This document shows positions 1 to 8,025 of a stretch of 24,464 bases of DNA, one piece after another (position 1 is the first letter of the stretch; each line of letters begins with the position of its first letter). Position numbers and translations under genes: made by a program. This stretch comes from Zymomonas sp. GTDB taxonomy: Bacteria; Pseudomonadota; Alphaproteobacteria; Sphingomonadales; Sphingomonadaceae. The notes under the pieces are model-generated. The model was not told the DNA's origin. It worked only from the letters and a program-made list of their open reading frames with translations, and ran no database searches. Where the stretch lies: contig JAIYAJ010000405.1 of NCBI GenBank assembly GCA_027489105.1, forward strand, positions 1-24,464, given 5' to 3'.

Positions 1-1058
1 AACAAGGTCGATCCGCCCAGCCAGATCAGGCCGAAGCTGAGGACGAAGCGCGCATCCATCTTGCCCATCAGCAGCGGCGGGAAGCGGGCCACGAACAGGG
101 CGGCGATGGCGGTGAAGGCTGTGGCGAATCCGGCCTGCGTCGCGGTGTAGCCGAGCGACAGCTGCATCCATTGGGGGATGACGACGATGCCGGCGAAATA
201 GGCACCGAAGCCCAGCGCCAGCGTGAACGCGCTCAGGGTGAAACCGCGATAGCGGAAGATGCGCAGGTCGACGACCGGGTGCTCGTCGGTCAGCTCCCAG
301 ACGATGAACAGCACGAAGAAGATCGCGGCGGCGATGCCGAGGCTGAGCACGAACGGGTCGGCGAACCAGTCATGCTCGCGGCCGATGTCGAGCATGATCT
401 GCAGGCAGCCGATCCACAGAACGAGCAGGGCGATGCCGATCTTGTCGATCGGAACGCGCACCACCTCCGTCTCGGCAGGACGGAGCATCGCGTAGCTCAC
501 ACCGGCGCAGAAGGCGACGACCGGCATGTTGATGAAGAAGATCCAGTGCCAGCTCCAGTTGTCGCTGATGAATCCGCCCATGATGGGACCAAGAGCTGGG
601 CCGGTCAGTGTCGTGATCGCCCATATGCCCATCGCCTGGGGACGCTTCTCCGGCGGATAGATCCGCATCAGAAGGGTCTGGGTGAGCGGAACGAGCGGGC
701 CGCCGCAAATGCCCTGCCCGATCCGCGCGACGACCAGCATGCCCAGCGTGGGCGACAGGCCGCACAGGATGGAGAACAGCCCGAAGCCCAGCACCGACAG
801 GATGAACAGCCGGACGGTGCCGATGCGCTGCGACAGCCAGCCGGTCAGCGGCAGGCAGATCGCCTCGGCCACCGCATAGGAGGTGATGACCCAGGTGCCC
901 TGGCTCGCCGAAATGCCGAGATTGCCCGAGATGTGCGGCACCGACACATTGGCGATGGTCATGTCGAGCACGACCATGAGATTGGCGGCCGCAAGCGCAG
1001 CGCCAGCGAGGGCGCGCTTGCGACCGGTCAATAGCGAAGAGGGGTCGACGGACGTCAT
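1..1058 (-). CDS. emrB: EmrB/QacA-type DHA2 multidrug efflux permease (C-terminus off the left edge)
   Basis: Inner-membrane MFS pump of the 14-helix DHA2 family, expected to export hydrophobic drugs by proton antiport with the adaptor and outer-membrane channel encoded just upstream. About 352 codons are present; family members have roughly 500 residues, so about 150 residues are missing at the window edge. Visible motifs are the DHA2 N-terminal stretch VVLDMTIANVSVPHI followed by GTWVITSYAVAEAICLPLTG, and the helix-5/6 region with GGFISDNWSWHWIFFINMPV. Near the edge, VIPQWMQLSLGYTATQAG matches EmrB-like helix 9. The ATG at 1058 lies 4 bases after the adaptor stop codon, so the two are probably translationally coupled. 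Family assignment is firm; the substrate cannot be inferred. Confidence 0.92.
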   Translation of the reverse strand, partial: MTSVDPSSLLTGRKRALAGAALAAANLMVVLDMTIANVSVPHISGNLGISASQGTWVITSYAVAEAICLPLTGWLSQRIGTVRLFILSVLGFGLFSILCGLSPTLGMLVVARIGQGICGGPLVPLTQTLLMRIYPPEKRPQAMGIWAITTLTGPALGPIMGGFISDNWSWHWIFFINMPVVAFCAGVSYAMLRPAETEVVRVPIDKIGIALLVLWIGCLQIMLDIGREHDWFADPFVLSLGIAAAIFFVLFIVWELTDEHPVVDLRIFRYRGFTLSAFTLALGFGAYFAGIVVIPQWMQLSLGYTATQAGFATAFTAIAALFVARFPPLLMGKMDARFVLSFGLIWLGGSTL

Positions 1059-1062
1059 CGGA

Positions 1063-2187
1063 TCAGCGATCGGTAACGTCCACTTCGGCTTCCATCGACA
1101 AGCCCACGCGCAGCGGGTGTTCCGCCAGCTCCTTGGGGTCGAGCTCGATCCGTACGGGCACGCGCTGAACGACCTTGATCCAATTGCCGGTGGCGTTCTG
1201 GGCGGGGATCAGCGCGAAGGCCGAACCGGTTCCGCCTGAGAAGCCGACGACCTTGCCGTGATAGACGACGTCGCTGCCATAGAGATCTGCGGTCAGCGTT
1301 GCCGGCTGGCCGGGACGGACGCGACGCAACTGCCGCTCCTTGAAGTTGGCGTCGACATAGACCTTCGACACGGGGACGATCATCATGATCGCATTGCCGA
1401 CCGCGATGCGCTGTCCGACCTGCACCTGCCGCCGGGTCACGACGCCGTCGATCGGGGCTCGGATCACCGCACGGTCGAGGTCCAGCTTGGCGGCCTCGAG
1501 CTTCGCCTTGGCGGCGAGGACGGCGGGGTCGGTCTCGACGGTCGAGCCCGACACCAGCGCCTGGTTGGCGGCGAGTTCGCCCGAGGCCGCGCCCTGGTTG
1601 GCGCGGGCCTGCGCCAGCTTCGCCTGCGCGGCCGCGAAAGCCTTGCGCGCGGCGGTCAGTTCGTCGCCCGAGACGGCACCCGAGGGTTGCAGCGCGAGCC
1701 GGCGATCGAGGTCGACCTTCGCCTTCTGATAATCCGCTTCGGCGCCGGCGATATCGGCGCCTCGCGCCGTCACTTGGGCCGCGAGCGCCTCGCTCGTCGC
1801 ACTGCTCTGGCGGAACATCCGCTTGGCGCGCGCCAGCTCAGCCTCGGCCTGGGCATAGGCGATCCGCATATTGCTGTCGTCGAGCCGGACCAGAATATCG
1901 CCCTTCTTTACCGGCTGGGTGTCGCTGACCAGCACCTCGACCACCTGTGCGCTGACCAGCGGGGTGACCTGCGCCACCTCGGCATTCACATAAGCGTTGT
2001 CGGTGCTGACATGGTTGCGCCCGACCAGCAGATACCAGGCGCCATAGAGCAGCGCGACGGCCGCAACCAGGATCGCGAAGCGGATCAGCCAGGTCTTGCG
2101 TTTCTGCAGGCGCGCTTCCTTGGCTTCGGGGCTTTCGCCGGCCGGCTGGCTTGGGGCGGTCTGGGGCTTCTGATCGGCTTCAGCCAT
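1063..2187 (-). CDS. emrA: EmrA/HlyD-type periplasmic adaptor of the efflux pump
   Basis: Membrane-fusion protein of 374 residues linking the EmrB pump to the outer-membrane channel. A short cytoplasmic tail is followed by one membrane anchor (about residues 33-54). Next comes the typical EmrA segment STDNAYVNAEVAQVTPLVSA and a biotinyl/lipoyl-like half (residues about 60-103). A long alanine-rich coiled-coil hairpin follows (about 105-215), and then the second lipoyl half with RAPIDGVVTRRQVQVGQRI. I chose the ATG at 2187 because AAGGAAG precedes it and the reading frame upstream of it lies inside the preceding gene. Its start overlaps the end of the outer-membrane gene by 8 bases, as expected for an operon. 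Confidence 0.93.
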   Translation of the reverse strand: MAEADQKPQTAPSQPAGESPEAKEARLQKRKTWLIRFAILVAAVALLYGAWYLLVGRNHVSTDNAYVNAEVAQVTPLVSAQVVEVLVSDTQPVKKGDILVRLDDSNMRIAYAQAEAELARAKRMFRQSSATSEALAAQVTARGADIAGAEADYQKAKVDLDRRLALQPSGAVSGDELTAARKAFAAAQAKLAQARANQGAASGELAANQALVSGSTVETDPAVLAAKAKLEAAKLDLDRAVIRAPIDGVVTRRQVQVGQRIAVGNAIMMIVPVSKVYVDANFKERQLRRVRPGQPATLTADLYGSDVVYHGKVVGFSGGTGSAFALIPAQNATGNWIKVVQRVPVRIELDPKELAEHPLRVGLSMEAEVDVTDR

Positions 2188-3646
2188 TCTGGTCTTCCTT
2201 GGACGAAACGGTGGCGGGCGCAGCAAAGCCGCCGCCCAGCGCGCGGACGAGCGTGATGTCGATGCCGAACCGCCGGGCATCGAGCTCGGCTGCGGCACGG
2301 CGCGCCTGCAGCACTCTCTCTTCCGCCGTCAACACATCGAGATAGGTGGAAAGGCCGCCCTCGTAGCGCTTGCGCGCAATCGCATAGGCTTCCTCGGAAT
2401 CGGCCAGCGCCTGGCGCGACTGTGTCAGTTGCTCGGCGATCGAGCGCTGGCTCGTGACGGCGTCGGCGACCTCGCGATAGGCGGCGAGGATCGTGCGGTC
2501 ATAGTCGGCCACCGCCTCGTCATAGGTCGCGCGGGCGCCGCGATATTGTCCGGCCAGGCTGCCGCCTCGAAAGATCGGCAGGCTGATTGCCGGGCCGACA
2601 TTGCCGAAGATCGAGTCCTTCCTGACCAGATTGTCGAAGCCCAGCGACTGCACGCCGACCAGCGCGCTCAGGCTCACGGCCGGGTAGAAATCGGCGCGGG
2701 CGACCTTGATCCGGCTGGCGGCGGCTTCGGCGCGGGCACGGGCTGCGGCAATGTCCGGACGACGGCCGATCAACTCGGTGGTCGTCTGCGCCGGCACGCC
2801 TGGCGTGAGAAGCCGGGCGAGCGCCGGTCGGGCGATGGCGAGGCCGCGATCGGGGCCCGCGCCGAGCAGCTCCGCGAGTTGGTGGCGGGTGGCGGAGATC
2901 ATGTCATCGATCGCGACCAGATCGGCGCGTGCCGCCGGCACCGCCGCATCGGCCTGCTTCAACTCGGCCCGCGTGTCGAGCCCCGTGGCGACGCGGTTGG
3001 CGACCAGCTTCTGCGTCGCGATCCGCAGGTCGAGTGCAGCCACGAGCACGTCGCGATCGGCGTAGAGGCGCGCGAGATCGGCATAGGCCGCCGCGATCGA
3101 CGTCGCGAGGGTTAGGCGGGCCTGTGCAGTTTCAATCCTGGCGGCTTCGGCCTCGGAGGTGGCGGCGGCGAGCGTTGCCCGGTTCTTGCCCCACAAATCG
3201 AGATCGAAGGACAGATCGGCGCTCGCCTGACCGCGCTGCTTCCAGCCCTTGGGGACGAACTCCTTGGGGAAACCGACATTATAGCTCTGCTTCTGCCAGC
3301 CTCCCTCGCCGGCGACGTCGAGAGACGGCAGCAGAGCGCCTCCGGCCGACTGAACGGCGGCCTCGGCCCGGCGCAACCGAGCGGCGGCGGCGGCGGCGTC
3401 GGGCGATCCGGCGAGGCCCTCCGTGATCAAGGCATCGAGCTGCGGATCGCCGAACGCCTGCCACCATCCGTCACCGGGCCACTGTCCGGCGCTGCTGGCC
3501 GCGAGGCTCTGTTGGGATGCGATCGCGGCGGGAGTGCGCGGCGTGGGGCTGTTGCCCAGATCGGGGACGGATGCGCACGCAGATAAGGCGATCGCCAGGG
3601 CGAGCGGCGTCACGTTGCGGAGAGCTGTTCGGTGATTCGGGATCAT
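2180..3646 (-). CDS. NodT/OprM-family outer-membrane efflux lipoprotein
   Basis: TolC-like outer-membrane channel of 488 residues completing the tripartite efflux system. The N-terminus is a lipoprotein signal peptide with lipobox LSAC, lipidated Cys about residue 24. Two outer-membrane-efflux repeats follow (about 65-260 and 285-475). Typical phrases are WWQAFGDPQLDALI, SFDLDLWGKNRA, GRRPDIAAARA and the C-terminal YEGGLSTYLDVLTAEERVLQ. The frame stays open far upstream of this ATG, but that extension runs antisense through the tetR gene and lacks a signal peptide, so the ATG at 3646 is preferred. First gene of the outer-membrane-protein/emrA/emrB operon; a TetR-type operator lies upstream. 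Confidence 0.92.
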   Translation of the reverse strand: MIPNHRTALRNVTPLALAIALSACASVPDLGNSPTPRTPAAIASQQSLAASSAGQWPGDGWWQAFGDPQLDALITEGLAGSPDAAAAAARLRRAEAAVQSAGGALLPSLDVAGEGGWQKQSYNVGFPKEFVPKGWKQRGQASADLSFDLDLWGKNRATLAAATSEAEAARIETAQARLTLATSIAAAYADLARLYADRDVLVAALDLRIATQKLVANRVATGLDTRAELKQADAAVPAARADLVAIDDMISATRHQLAELLGAGPDRGLAIARPALARLLTPGVPAQTTTELIGRRPDIAAARARAEAAASRIKVARADFYPAVSLSALVGVQSLGFDNLVRKDSIFGNVGPAISLPIFRGGSLAGQYRGARATYDEAVADYDRTILAAYREVADAVTSQRSIAEQLTQSRQALADSEEAYAIARKRYEGGLSTYLDVLTAEERVLQARRAAAELDARRFGIDITLVRALGGGFAAPATVSSKEDQNG

Positions 3647-3650
3647 GGAA

Positions 3651-3667
3651 AACCGTACTGTGTCGTA
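3651..3667. promoter_or_regulatory. Degenerate second operator copy next to the efflux operon start
   Basis: The 17 bases AACCGTACTGTGTCGTA match the perfect palindrome at 3714-3730 at 11 of 17 positions, with the left half-site (ACCGTA) best kept. The copy lies 5 bases upstream of the outer-membrane gene ATG. It may be a weaker second binding site for the adjacent TetR protein; this is inferred from sequence only. Confidence 0.35.
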
Positions 3668-3696
3668 TTGTTTTGCTCTGCGCTCGACGAAGGCCC

Positions 3697-3724
3697 TTGT
3701 CAATGAAAATCTGTACCGTATAGT
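3697..3724 (+). promoter_or_regulatory. Putative sigma70-type promoter of tetR
   Basis: TTGTCA (3697-3702), a 16-base spacer and TATAGT (3719-3724) form a good -35/-10 pair. The -10 lies inside the palindromic operator and ends 6 bases before the tetR ATG, so transcription would begin at or next to the start codon. No Shine-Dalgarno sequence precedes that ATG. Position and overlap fit autorepression. Confidence 0.5.
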
Positions 3725-3730
3725 ACGGTA
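3714..3730. promoter_or_regulatory. TetR-type palindromic operator between tetR and the efflux operon
   Basis: TACCGTATAGTACGGTA is a perfect 7-base inverted repeat (TACCGTA/TACGGTA) around a 3-base centre. It is immediately upstream of the tetR ATG and inside the divergent promoter region, the usual place for a TetR-family operator. The likely ligand-responsive repressor is the neighbouring gene. Confidence 0.7.
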
Positions 3731-4378
3731 ATGAAAATGACACAGGAGAAGGCACCGCTCAGCCGCCGTGAAGCGCGGCGGCAGGACCGGCGTGAGGCGA
3801 TCATCGAAGTCGCCATGCGCTTCTTTCTTGAGCATGGCTATGCCGCAGCGAGCATGTCGGCGATCGCGGCCGAGATCGGTGGATCGAAGGCGACGCTCTG
3901 GAGCTATTTCCCATCCAAGGAGGCTTTGTTCGAAGCGGGCCTGGAAAAGGCGACGAGCGAGTTCAGGCAGAAGCTGCTGCTCCTTCTCGATTCGTGCGGC
4001 GATGCGGAGCAGAGCCTGCGCAACTTCTGTCAGGGGTTCATCGAACGGGTGACGGCGCCCGACGCGATCGCGCTGCACCGGCTGATCATGGCCGAATGCG
4101 GTCGCTTTCCGGAGATTGGCCGGATTTTCTACGAACGCGCGCCGCGCGCGACCGAACGTGTTCTGGCCGATTTCATGCAGTCGATGATGGATCGAGGCAG
4201 GCTGCGTTCCGGCGATGCCGAGAGCGCTGCGCACCTGATCGTCATGCTGAACATGGCGGGGTGCCATCAACAGTTGATGCTGGGGCTGATGGAAGAAGCG
4301 TCGCCCGAGATTATCGCCGCGGATGCCGACAGGACCATGGCAACCTTCATGCAACTCTACGGCCCAGTCCCGGCCTGA
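3731..4378 (+). CDS. TetR/AcrR-family repressor of the efflux operon (AefR-like C-terminus)
   Basis: DNA-binding repressor of 215 residues. The TetR_N helix-turn-helix spans about residues 22-68, with AIIEVAMRFFLEHGYAAAS and the recognition segment GGSKATLWSYFPSKEALF. The C-terminal ligand/dimer domain contains LHRLIMAECGRFPEIGRIFYE, which resembles the AefR-like TetR_C_7 family. The gene is divergent from the outer-membrane protein/emrA/emrB operon and starts directly after a perfect palindrome, so it very probably represses both directions and is released by a pump substrate. An internal ATG at 3737 is an alternative start. The inducer is unknown. Confidence 0.9.
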   Translation: MKMTQEKAPLSRREARRQDRREAIIEVAMRFFLEHGYAAASMSAIAAEIGGSKATLWSYFPSKEALFEAGLEKATSEFRQKLLLLLDSCGDAEQSLRNFCQGFIERVTAPDAIALHRLIMAECGRFPEIGRIFYERAPRATERVLADFMQSMMDRGRLRSGDAESAAHLIVMLNMAGCHQQLMLGLMEEASPEIIAADADRTMATFMQLYGPVPA

Positions 4379-4385
4379 ACATAGA

Positions 4386-5444
4386 TCAGGCGGGCAGGGC
4401 AGGGGCCTTGCCGTCGAGGCGCTTCTTCCAGAGCTGGGCCGGGCGTTCGACCAGGATCCAGCTCAACGCGCCCATGGCCCAGGCGGACAGCAGGGTTGCC
4501 GCCACGAAGAGCGGAAAGGACAGGGCGGCGAAGCTCCACAGGATGCCGAGCGGATAGCCGTAGAGATAGGTGCCATAGCTGATGTCGAAGCGGTCATTGA
4601 TGCGTTGCAGCGGACCGAAGTTCGCGCGGAATGCTGCCCAGTAGAGCAGCAGTCCGCCTGCGAGGATTGCAGAGGGTTGCGCGATCGGGCGATAAAAGAG
4701 CGCGGCGAGGGCAATAAGGCCGGCTACGGCGGCGAAGCGGCCGGTCAGAGCCTGCAGTTCGGCACGGTAGAGATAGGCGCAGCCGCCGAACCCGAAAGCG
4801 GACAGGAAGCGCAGTGCGGGGTAGGGCGCACCGAGGGTCATGTCGACGAGCGGAAGGAAGCGGAACTGCTCGACCCGCCAATAGACGCCTGGGATATTGC
4901 AGAAGCAGAACAGCGCGAAAGCGATAGCGGTAGCCTTGAGCAGCATCGTCCGCCGTTCCAGCTGTCCGAAGGCTGCGAGCAGCGCCACCAGCACATAGCA
5001 GCGAAACTCGTAGGAGATCGTCCACATCGGCGTGTTCGGCTCGATCATGGCCGTGGCGATCGCAAATGGTTCCGGCCGCTGAAGGATGGCCATGCGCCAG
5101 AACTGACCCAGGTCGGGCATATGGTCGTAGAGCAGGGGGACGAGCAGCGCGCTGAGCAGAAAGGCGACGAGGAAGCCCGGATAGATGCGCAGTACGCGCT
5201 TGGCAAAATAGCTGCCGATGTCGCGCGAATGGCGCATCGACTGCACGATCAGATAGCCGCTGATCAGGAAGAAAGCATCGACGCACAGCGCGGCTACCGT
5301 CAGGCCGTTACCCGTCATCGTCTGGAGCAGGTCGCGCCCGGCGGGGGCCTGGCCCCATTGCTCGTGCGCATGGGTGAGGATCACCCCACTTGCGAAGACC
5401 AGGCGCAAGAAGCCGATATTGTTCGGCTGACCCGTCTTGTCCAA
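4386..5444 (-). CDS. Acyltransferase 3 family membrane protein
   Basis: Multi-pass membrane O-acyltransferase of the OafA/NodX/ExoZ type (PF01757), normally transferring acetyl or other acyl groups to surface sugars. Visible family features are NNIGFLRLVFASGVILTHA with the conserved helix-1 His, FFLISGYLI, YFAKRVLRIYPGFLVAF, and PMWTISYEFRCY, followed by about eight hydrophobic helices. No ATG is available near the N-terminus. The TTG at 5444 is preferred because GGGGGAG lies 6 bases upstream and the protein (352 residues) then begins just before the conserved core. GTG codons at 5462 and 5525 are alternatives. A TTGACA lies at 5530-5535 on this strand, but I see no convincing -10. The gene ends 7 bases from the convergent tetR. 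The acceptor glycan is unknown. Confidence 0.82.
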   Translation of the reverse strand: MDKTGQPNNIGFLRLVFASGVILTHAHEQWGQAPAGRDLLQTMTGNGLTVAALCVDAFFLISGYLIVQSMRHSRDIGSYFAKRVLRIYPGFLVAFLLSALLVPLLYDHMPDLGQFWRMAILQRPEPFAIATAMIEPNTPMWTISYEFRCYVLVALLAAFGQLERRTMLLKATAIAFALFCFCNIPGVYWRVEQFRFLPLVDMTLGAPYPALRFLSAFGFGGCAYLYRAELQALTGRFAAVAGLIALAALFYRPIAQPSAILAGGLLLYWAAFRANFGPLQRINDRFDISYGTYLYGYPLGILWSFAALSFPLFVAATLLSAWAMGALSWILVERPAQLWKKRLDGKAPALPA

Positions 5445-5544
5445 AAGCCACTCCCCCAACACGCGGCAAGGCCAGGTTAGCTCGCCCGCTGAAATGCCGC
5501 GCTGAAGTGATCGTCGTGCAGGCACGGCTTGTCAACTGACGATG

Positions 5545-5578
5545 ACAAAAGAAAGGGCGACCCGAGGGCCGCCCTTTC
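5545..5578 (-). terminator. Rho-independent terminator of rpsD
   Basis: On the minus strand a stem GAAAGGGCG pairs with CGCCCTTTC, with a further small CCC/GGG stem inside the loop, followed by CTTTTG. It begins about 24 bases after the rpsD stop codon and separates rpsD from the acyltransferase gene. Confidence 0.85.
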
Positions 5579-5601
5579 CTGTGTCTGCAATGATGTCCGG
5601 A

Positions 5602-6216
5602 TCAGCGCGAGTAGAACTCGACGACCAGATTCGGTTCCATCTTGACGGGGTAGGGCACCTCGTCGAGCGTGGGCACGCGGACGAAGGTAACCTTCGCGCC
5701 ACCGTCCTGCGCGATATATTCGGGAACGTCGCGCTCGGAGAGGCCCTGCGCTTCGATGACCAGCGCCATTTCCTGCGCCTTGCTGCCCAGCGAGATCTCG
5801 TCGCCCGGCTTCACCTGACGCGAGGCGATATTGCACTTCACGCCATTGACGCGGATGTGGCCATGGCTGACCAGCTGGCGAGCAGCGAAGATGGTCGGTG
5901 CGAACTTGGCGCGATAGACGACTGCGTCCAGGCGGCGCTCGAGGAGGCCGATCAGGTTCTGCGAGGTGTCGCCCTTCATGCGCGACGCTTCGGTGTAGTT
6001 CTTCTTGAACTGCTTCTCGGTGACGTCGCCGTAATAGCCCTTGAGCTTCTGCTTCGCCTTCAGCTGGATGCCGTAGTCGGACATCTTGCCCTTGCGGCGC
6101 TGACCGTGCTGGCCGGGGCCATATTCACGCTTGTTGACCGGGCTCTTCGGGCGACCCCAGATGTTTTCGCCCATCCGGCGGTCGAGCTTATACTTGGCGC
6201 TGTTGCGCTTCGACAT
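5602..6216 (-). CDS. rpsD: 30S ribosomal protein S4
   Basis: Primary 16S rRNA-binding protein of the small subunit, 204 residues, the usual length. The N-terminus [20 protein letters not shown] and the segment [20 protein letters not shown] are typical of alphaproteobacterial S4. The S4 RNA-binding domain covers about residues 94-155 ([20 protein letters not shown], then [10 protein letters not shown]), and the C-terminus is [18 protein letters not shown]. There is no N-terminal Cys cluster, so this is the zinc-independent form. The ATG at 6216 has a GAAGGACG ribosome-binding site; an in-frame TTG at 6231 lies in that leader. The gene is monocistronic with its own terminator. Confidence 0.98.
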   Translation of the reverse strand: MSKRNSAKYKLDRRMGENIWGRPKSPVNKREYGPGQHGQRRKGKMSDYGIQLKAKQKLKGYYGDVTEKQFKKNYTEASRMKGDTSQNLIGLLERRLDAVVYRAKFAPTIFAARQLVSHGHIRVNGVKCNIASRQVKPGDEISLGSKAQEMALVIEAQGLSERDVPEYIAQDGGAKVTFVRVPTLDEVPYPVKMEPNLVVEFYSR

Positions 6217-6293
6217 GATGTCGTCCTTCAATCGCTGTTACGTTGCCTGCGGCCGCGAAGCGGAGCAGGGTCGATCCCGGTACTCGCTCCTTT

Positions 6294-6307
6294 TGTCCAT
6301 TCGGACA
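6294..6307 (-). promoter_or_regulatory. Small hairpin in the rpsD leader
   Basis: TGTCC-GAAT-GGACA forms a 5-bp stem with a 4-base loop about 80 bases upstream of the rpsD ATG, inside the predicted transcript leader. S4 autoregulates through leader RNA structures in some bacteria, but nothing here identifies this hairpin as such a site. It is recorded as structure only. Confidence 0.25.
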
Positions 6308-6354
6308 TCGGGGCCACCGCTTCACCGGGGTGCGGGGCCGATTGCGAAGGCGCG

Positions 6355-6383
6355 CCTATGACGTGGTGGACTTCGCGAGTCAA
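6355..6383 (-). promoter_or_regulatory. Putative rpsD promoter
   Basis: On the minus strand TTGACT (6383-6378) and CATAGG (6360-6355) are separated by 17 bases. Transcription would start near 6348 and give a leader of about 130 bases before the rpsD ATG. The 182-base gap between the glycosyltransferase and rpsD otherwise contains only this and the small hairpin. Confidence 0.5.
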
Positions 6384-6398
6384 GTGTGGGCGGGACGG

Positions 6399-7922
6399 TC
6401 AGCGGGCGGGTCTGTCGATAGCATGCAGGCCGAGGCGATCGAGCATGTCGCGGACCGCAGGTTCGGGGTCGGCGCGCAGCGGGGGACCCTGGCCGGTGCA
6501 TCCGCCGGGTCGACGGTAGAGGCAGGTGCCGGCGCGATAGCAGCCCACTTCGACGAATCCGGCGTCGCCCCGCGCGAACCGGCTGCGTGAGGCTTCGAAG
6601 CTTATGGCATAATTGTAGAGGCCGTCCTGGCCGCTGCGGGCCGGGTAGAGGCCGATGTCCGAGCGCAGCCGCGACAGACCGGTCCGCATCCAGCGGTCGG
6701 GCGGCTCGACGCCCAGCCCACAGGCCTTCGGGTCGCGGCTCGCCTGCTCCAGCGCCAGGATGCTTTCGGACCCCTGCATCCACACCGGCCGCATCGCGCC
6801 GCGCACACCACTCAGCAGGGACAGGGCCAGCCACGCAAGGATGATCGCCCCAAGGATCGCCGCCCCCTTCACGGCGGGCAGCCGCCTTCTCACAATGGCC
6901 AGCACCTCGGCCGATCCGATCGCGCAGAGGCAGAAGAGGGGTGGCAGCGCCGGATAGACGAAGCGCCATTCCTTGTGCGGCACCGCCGAGAAGGTGATGA
7001 AAATGGTCAGGCTGAGGATCGCCAATATGGCCGCCCGGCGCGCGCCGAGAATGGCGGTTCCGACGATCAGGGGTGTCGCCACCCCCCAGACGGCAAGCTC
7101 GCGCGCGAGATAATAATGGCCCGGCTCGACCCCGAAGATATTGGCGATGCCGCCAGAATTGGCGCGGACATAGGTGAAGACCGAATGGAAAGGGCTGCCC
7201 CAGCTGATCCAGTCGACCGCACCCATGGCGAGGATCGGAACCAGGCCCCCCACCAGCAGCCATAGCCAGCGCGCGGTCGGGCGGACCCCGACCGTCCAAA
7301 GCCCGAGGATGATTGCTGCCGGGCCCAGTTGTGGCCGAAAGGCGACGGCAAAGCCGAGCATGATGCCTGCAGCGAGGAGCTTGCGGGGCGCCGGTTTCAG
7401 GTCGGACCGCTCGACAGCGCGGCGCCAACCGACAGCGAAGGCCACGCCGAGGAGCAGAAAGACGGCGGATACGGTATCCGCCAGGAAGTGGGGCGAAAAA
7501 TAGACGAACTCGCACCAGAAGGCGGCCAGCAGCGCCGACAGGATCGCGGCTTCGCGGCTGCCGCCCAGATCGCGGCCGATCCGATAGGATGCCCAGACGC
7601 TCGCCAGCGCGAACAGAGACATGGCCGCCGCCAGAGCCAGACGCAGCAGCGCAGGATCGTGAGCGATCAGCCGGACTGTGGCGACGACAGGAACCTGCAT
7701 ACCGGCCAGCAGCCAGCTGCGCGCGCCCACCGCATATTCCCAAGGCACCAGTCCCCGTCCGGTGACGGCGCGATAGGCCTGCTCGCCATATTGGAAGGTC
7801 TCGTCGGGATGGGTGATGTTGGGCAGCAGATAGGCGCTTGCCAGCCGGAGCGCGAAGGCGACGAGGCAGATGAGCGCGAGCGGGTGACTCGCCAGAGCTT
7901 TCCAGTTGCGCGATCCGGTCAT
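6399..7922 (-). CDS. GT22/Alg9-like polytopic membrane glycosyltransferase
   Basis: Integral-membrane glycosyltransferase of 507 residues that probably uses a lipid-linked sugar donor. The first extramembrane loop has NITHPDETFQYGEQAYRAVTG (catalytic-type Asp about residue 40) and then GLVPWEY and RSWLLAG. A later loop has PHKEWRFVYPALP. HPDE, the WE-type motif and HKE-RF-YP together match the Alg9/PIG-B (GT22) family of mannosyltransferases better than the PMT/GT39 family. About ten hydrophobic helices lie between residues 10 and 370, followed by a Cys-containing soluble tail. The ATG at 7922 is preceded by AGGGGGAC. Neighbours do not reveal an acceptor. A related GT-C family such as GT39/GT83 is the alternative. 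Confidence 0.78.
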   Translation of the reverse strand: MTGSRNWKALASHPLALICLVAFALRLASAYLLPNITHPDETFQYGEQAYRAVTGRGLVPWEYAVGARSWLLAGMQVPVVATVRLIAHDPALLRLALAAAMSLFALASVWASYRIGRDLGGSREAAILSALLAAFWCEFVYFSPHFLADTVSAVFLLLGVAFAVGWRRAVERSDLKPAPRKLLAAGIMLGFAVAFRPQLGPAAIILGLWTVGVRPTARWLWLLVGGLVPILAMGAVDWISWGSPFHSVFTYVRANSGGIANIFGVEPGHYYLARELAVWGVATPLIVGTAILGARRAAILAILSLTIFITFSAVPHKEWRFVYPALPPLFCLCAIGSAEVLAIVRRRLPAVKGAAILGAIILAWLALSLLSGVRGAMRPVWMQGSESILALEQASRDPKACGLGVEPPDRWMRTGLSRLRSDIGLYPARSGQDGLYNYAISFEASRSRFARGDAGFVEVGCYRAGTCLYRRPGGCTGQGPPLRADPEPAVRDMLDRLGLHAIDRPAR

Positions 7923-7989
7923 CTTGTCCCCCTGCGCGCCTCCTAGCAGGCACCCCGGCCTTCGTCCTCACAAAAGCCCCTTAGGGCGG

Positions 7990-8018
7990 TTCAACCGCGC
8001 CGCATTATGGTCTAAGGG
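7990..8018 (+). promoter_or_regulatory. Putative promoter of the chorismate mutase gene, leaderless type
   Basis: TTCAAC (7990-7995), a 17-base spacer and TAAGGG (8013-8018) lie so that the -10 ends 7 bases before the ATG at 8026. The element closely resembles the one before the 86-residue gene at 13987. Confidence 0.35.
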
Positions 8019-8025
8019 CGCGCGC

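Noticed and set aside
3647..4354. N-terminal extension of the outer-membrane efflux lipoprotein through the tetR region
   Set aside because: It would be antisense to tetR and would bury the signal peptide and lipobox, which begin at the ATG at 3646.
4323..5480. Plus-strand open frame opposite the acyltransferase gene
   Set aside because: The minus strand encodes the recognisable acyltransferase motifs; the plus-strand product is charged and featureless.
7987..7999. GCGGT-TCA-ACCGC inverted repeat upstream of chorismate mutase as an operator
   Set aside because: Five-base GC-rich arms are expected often by chance in this composition, and no regulator gene is adjacent.
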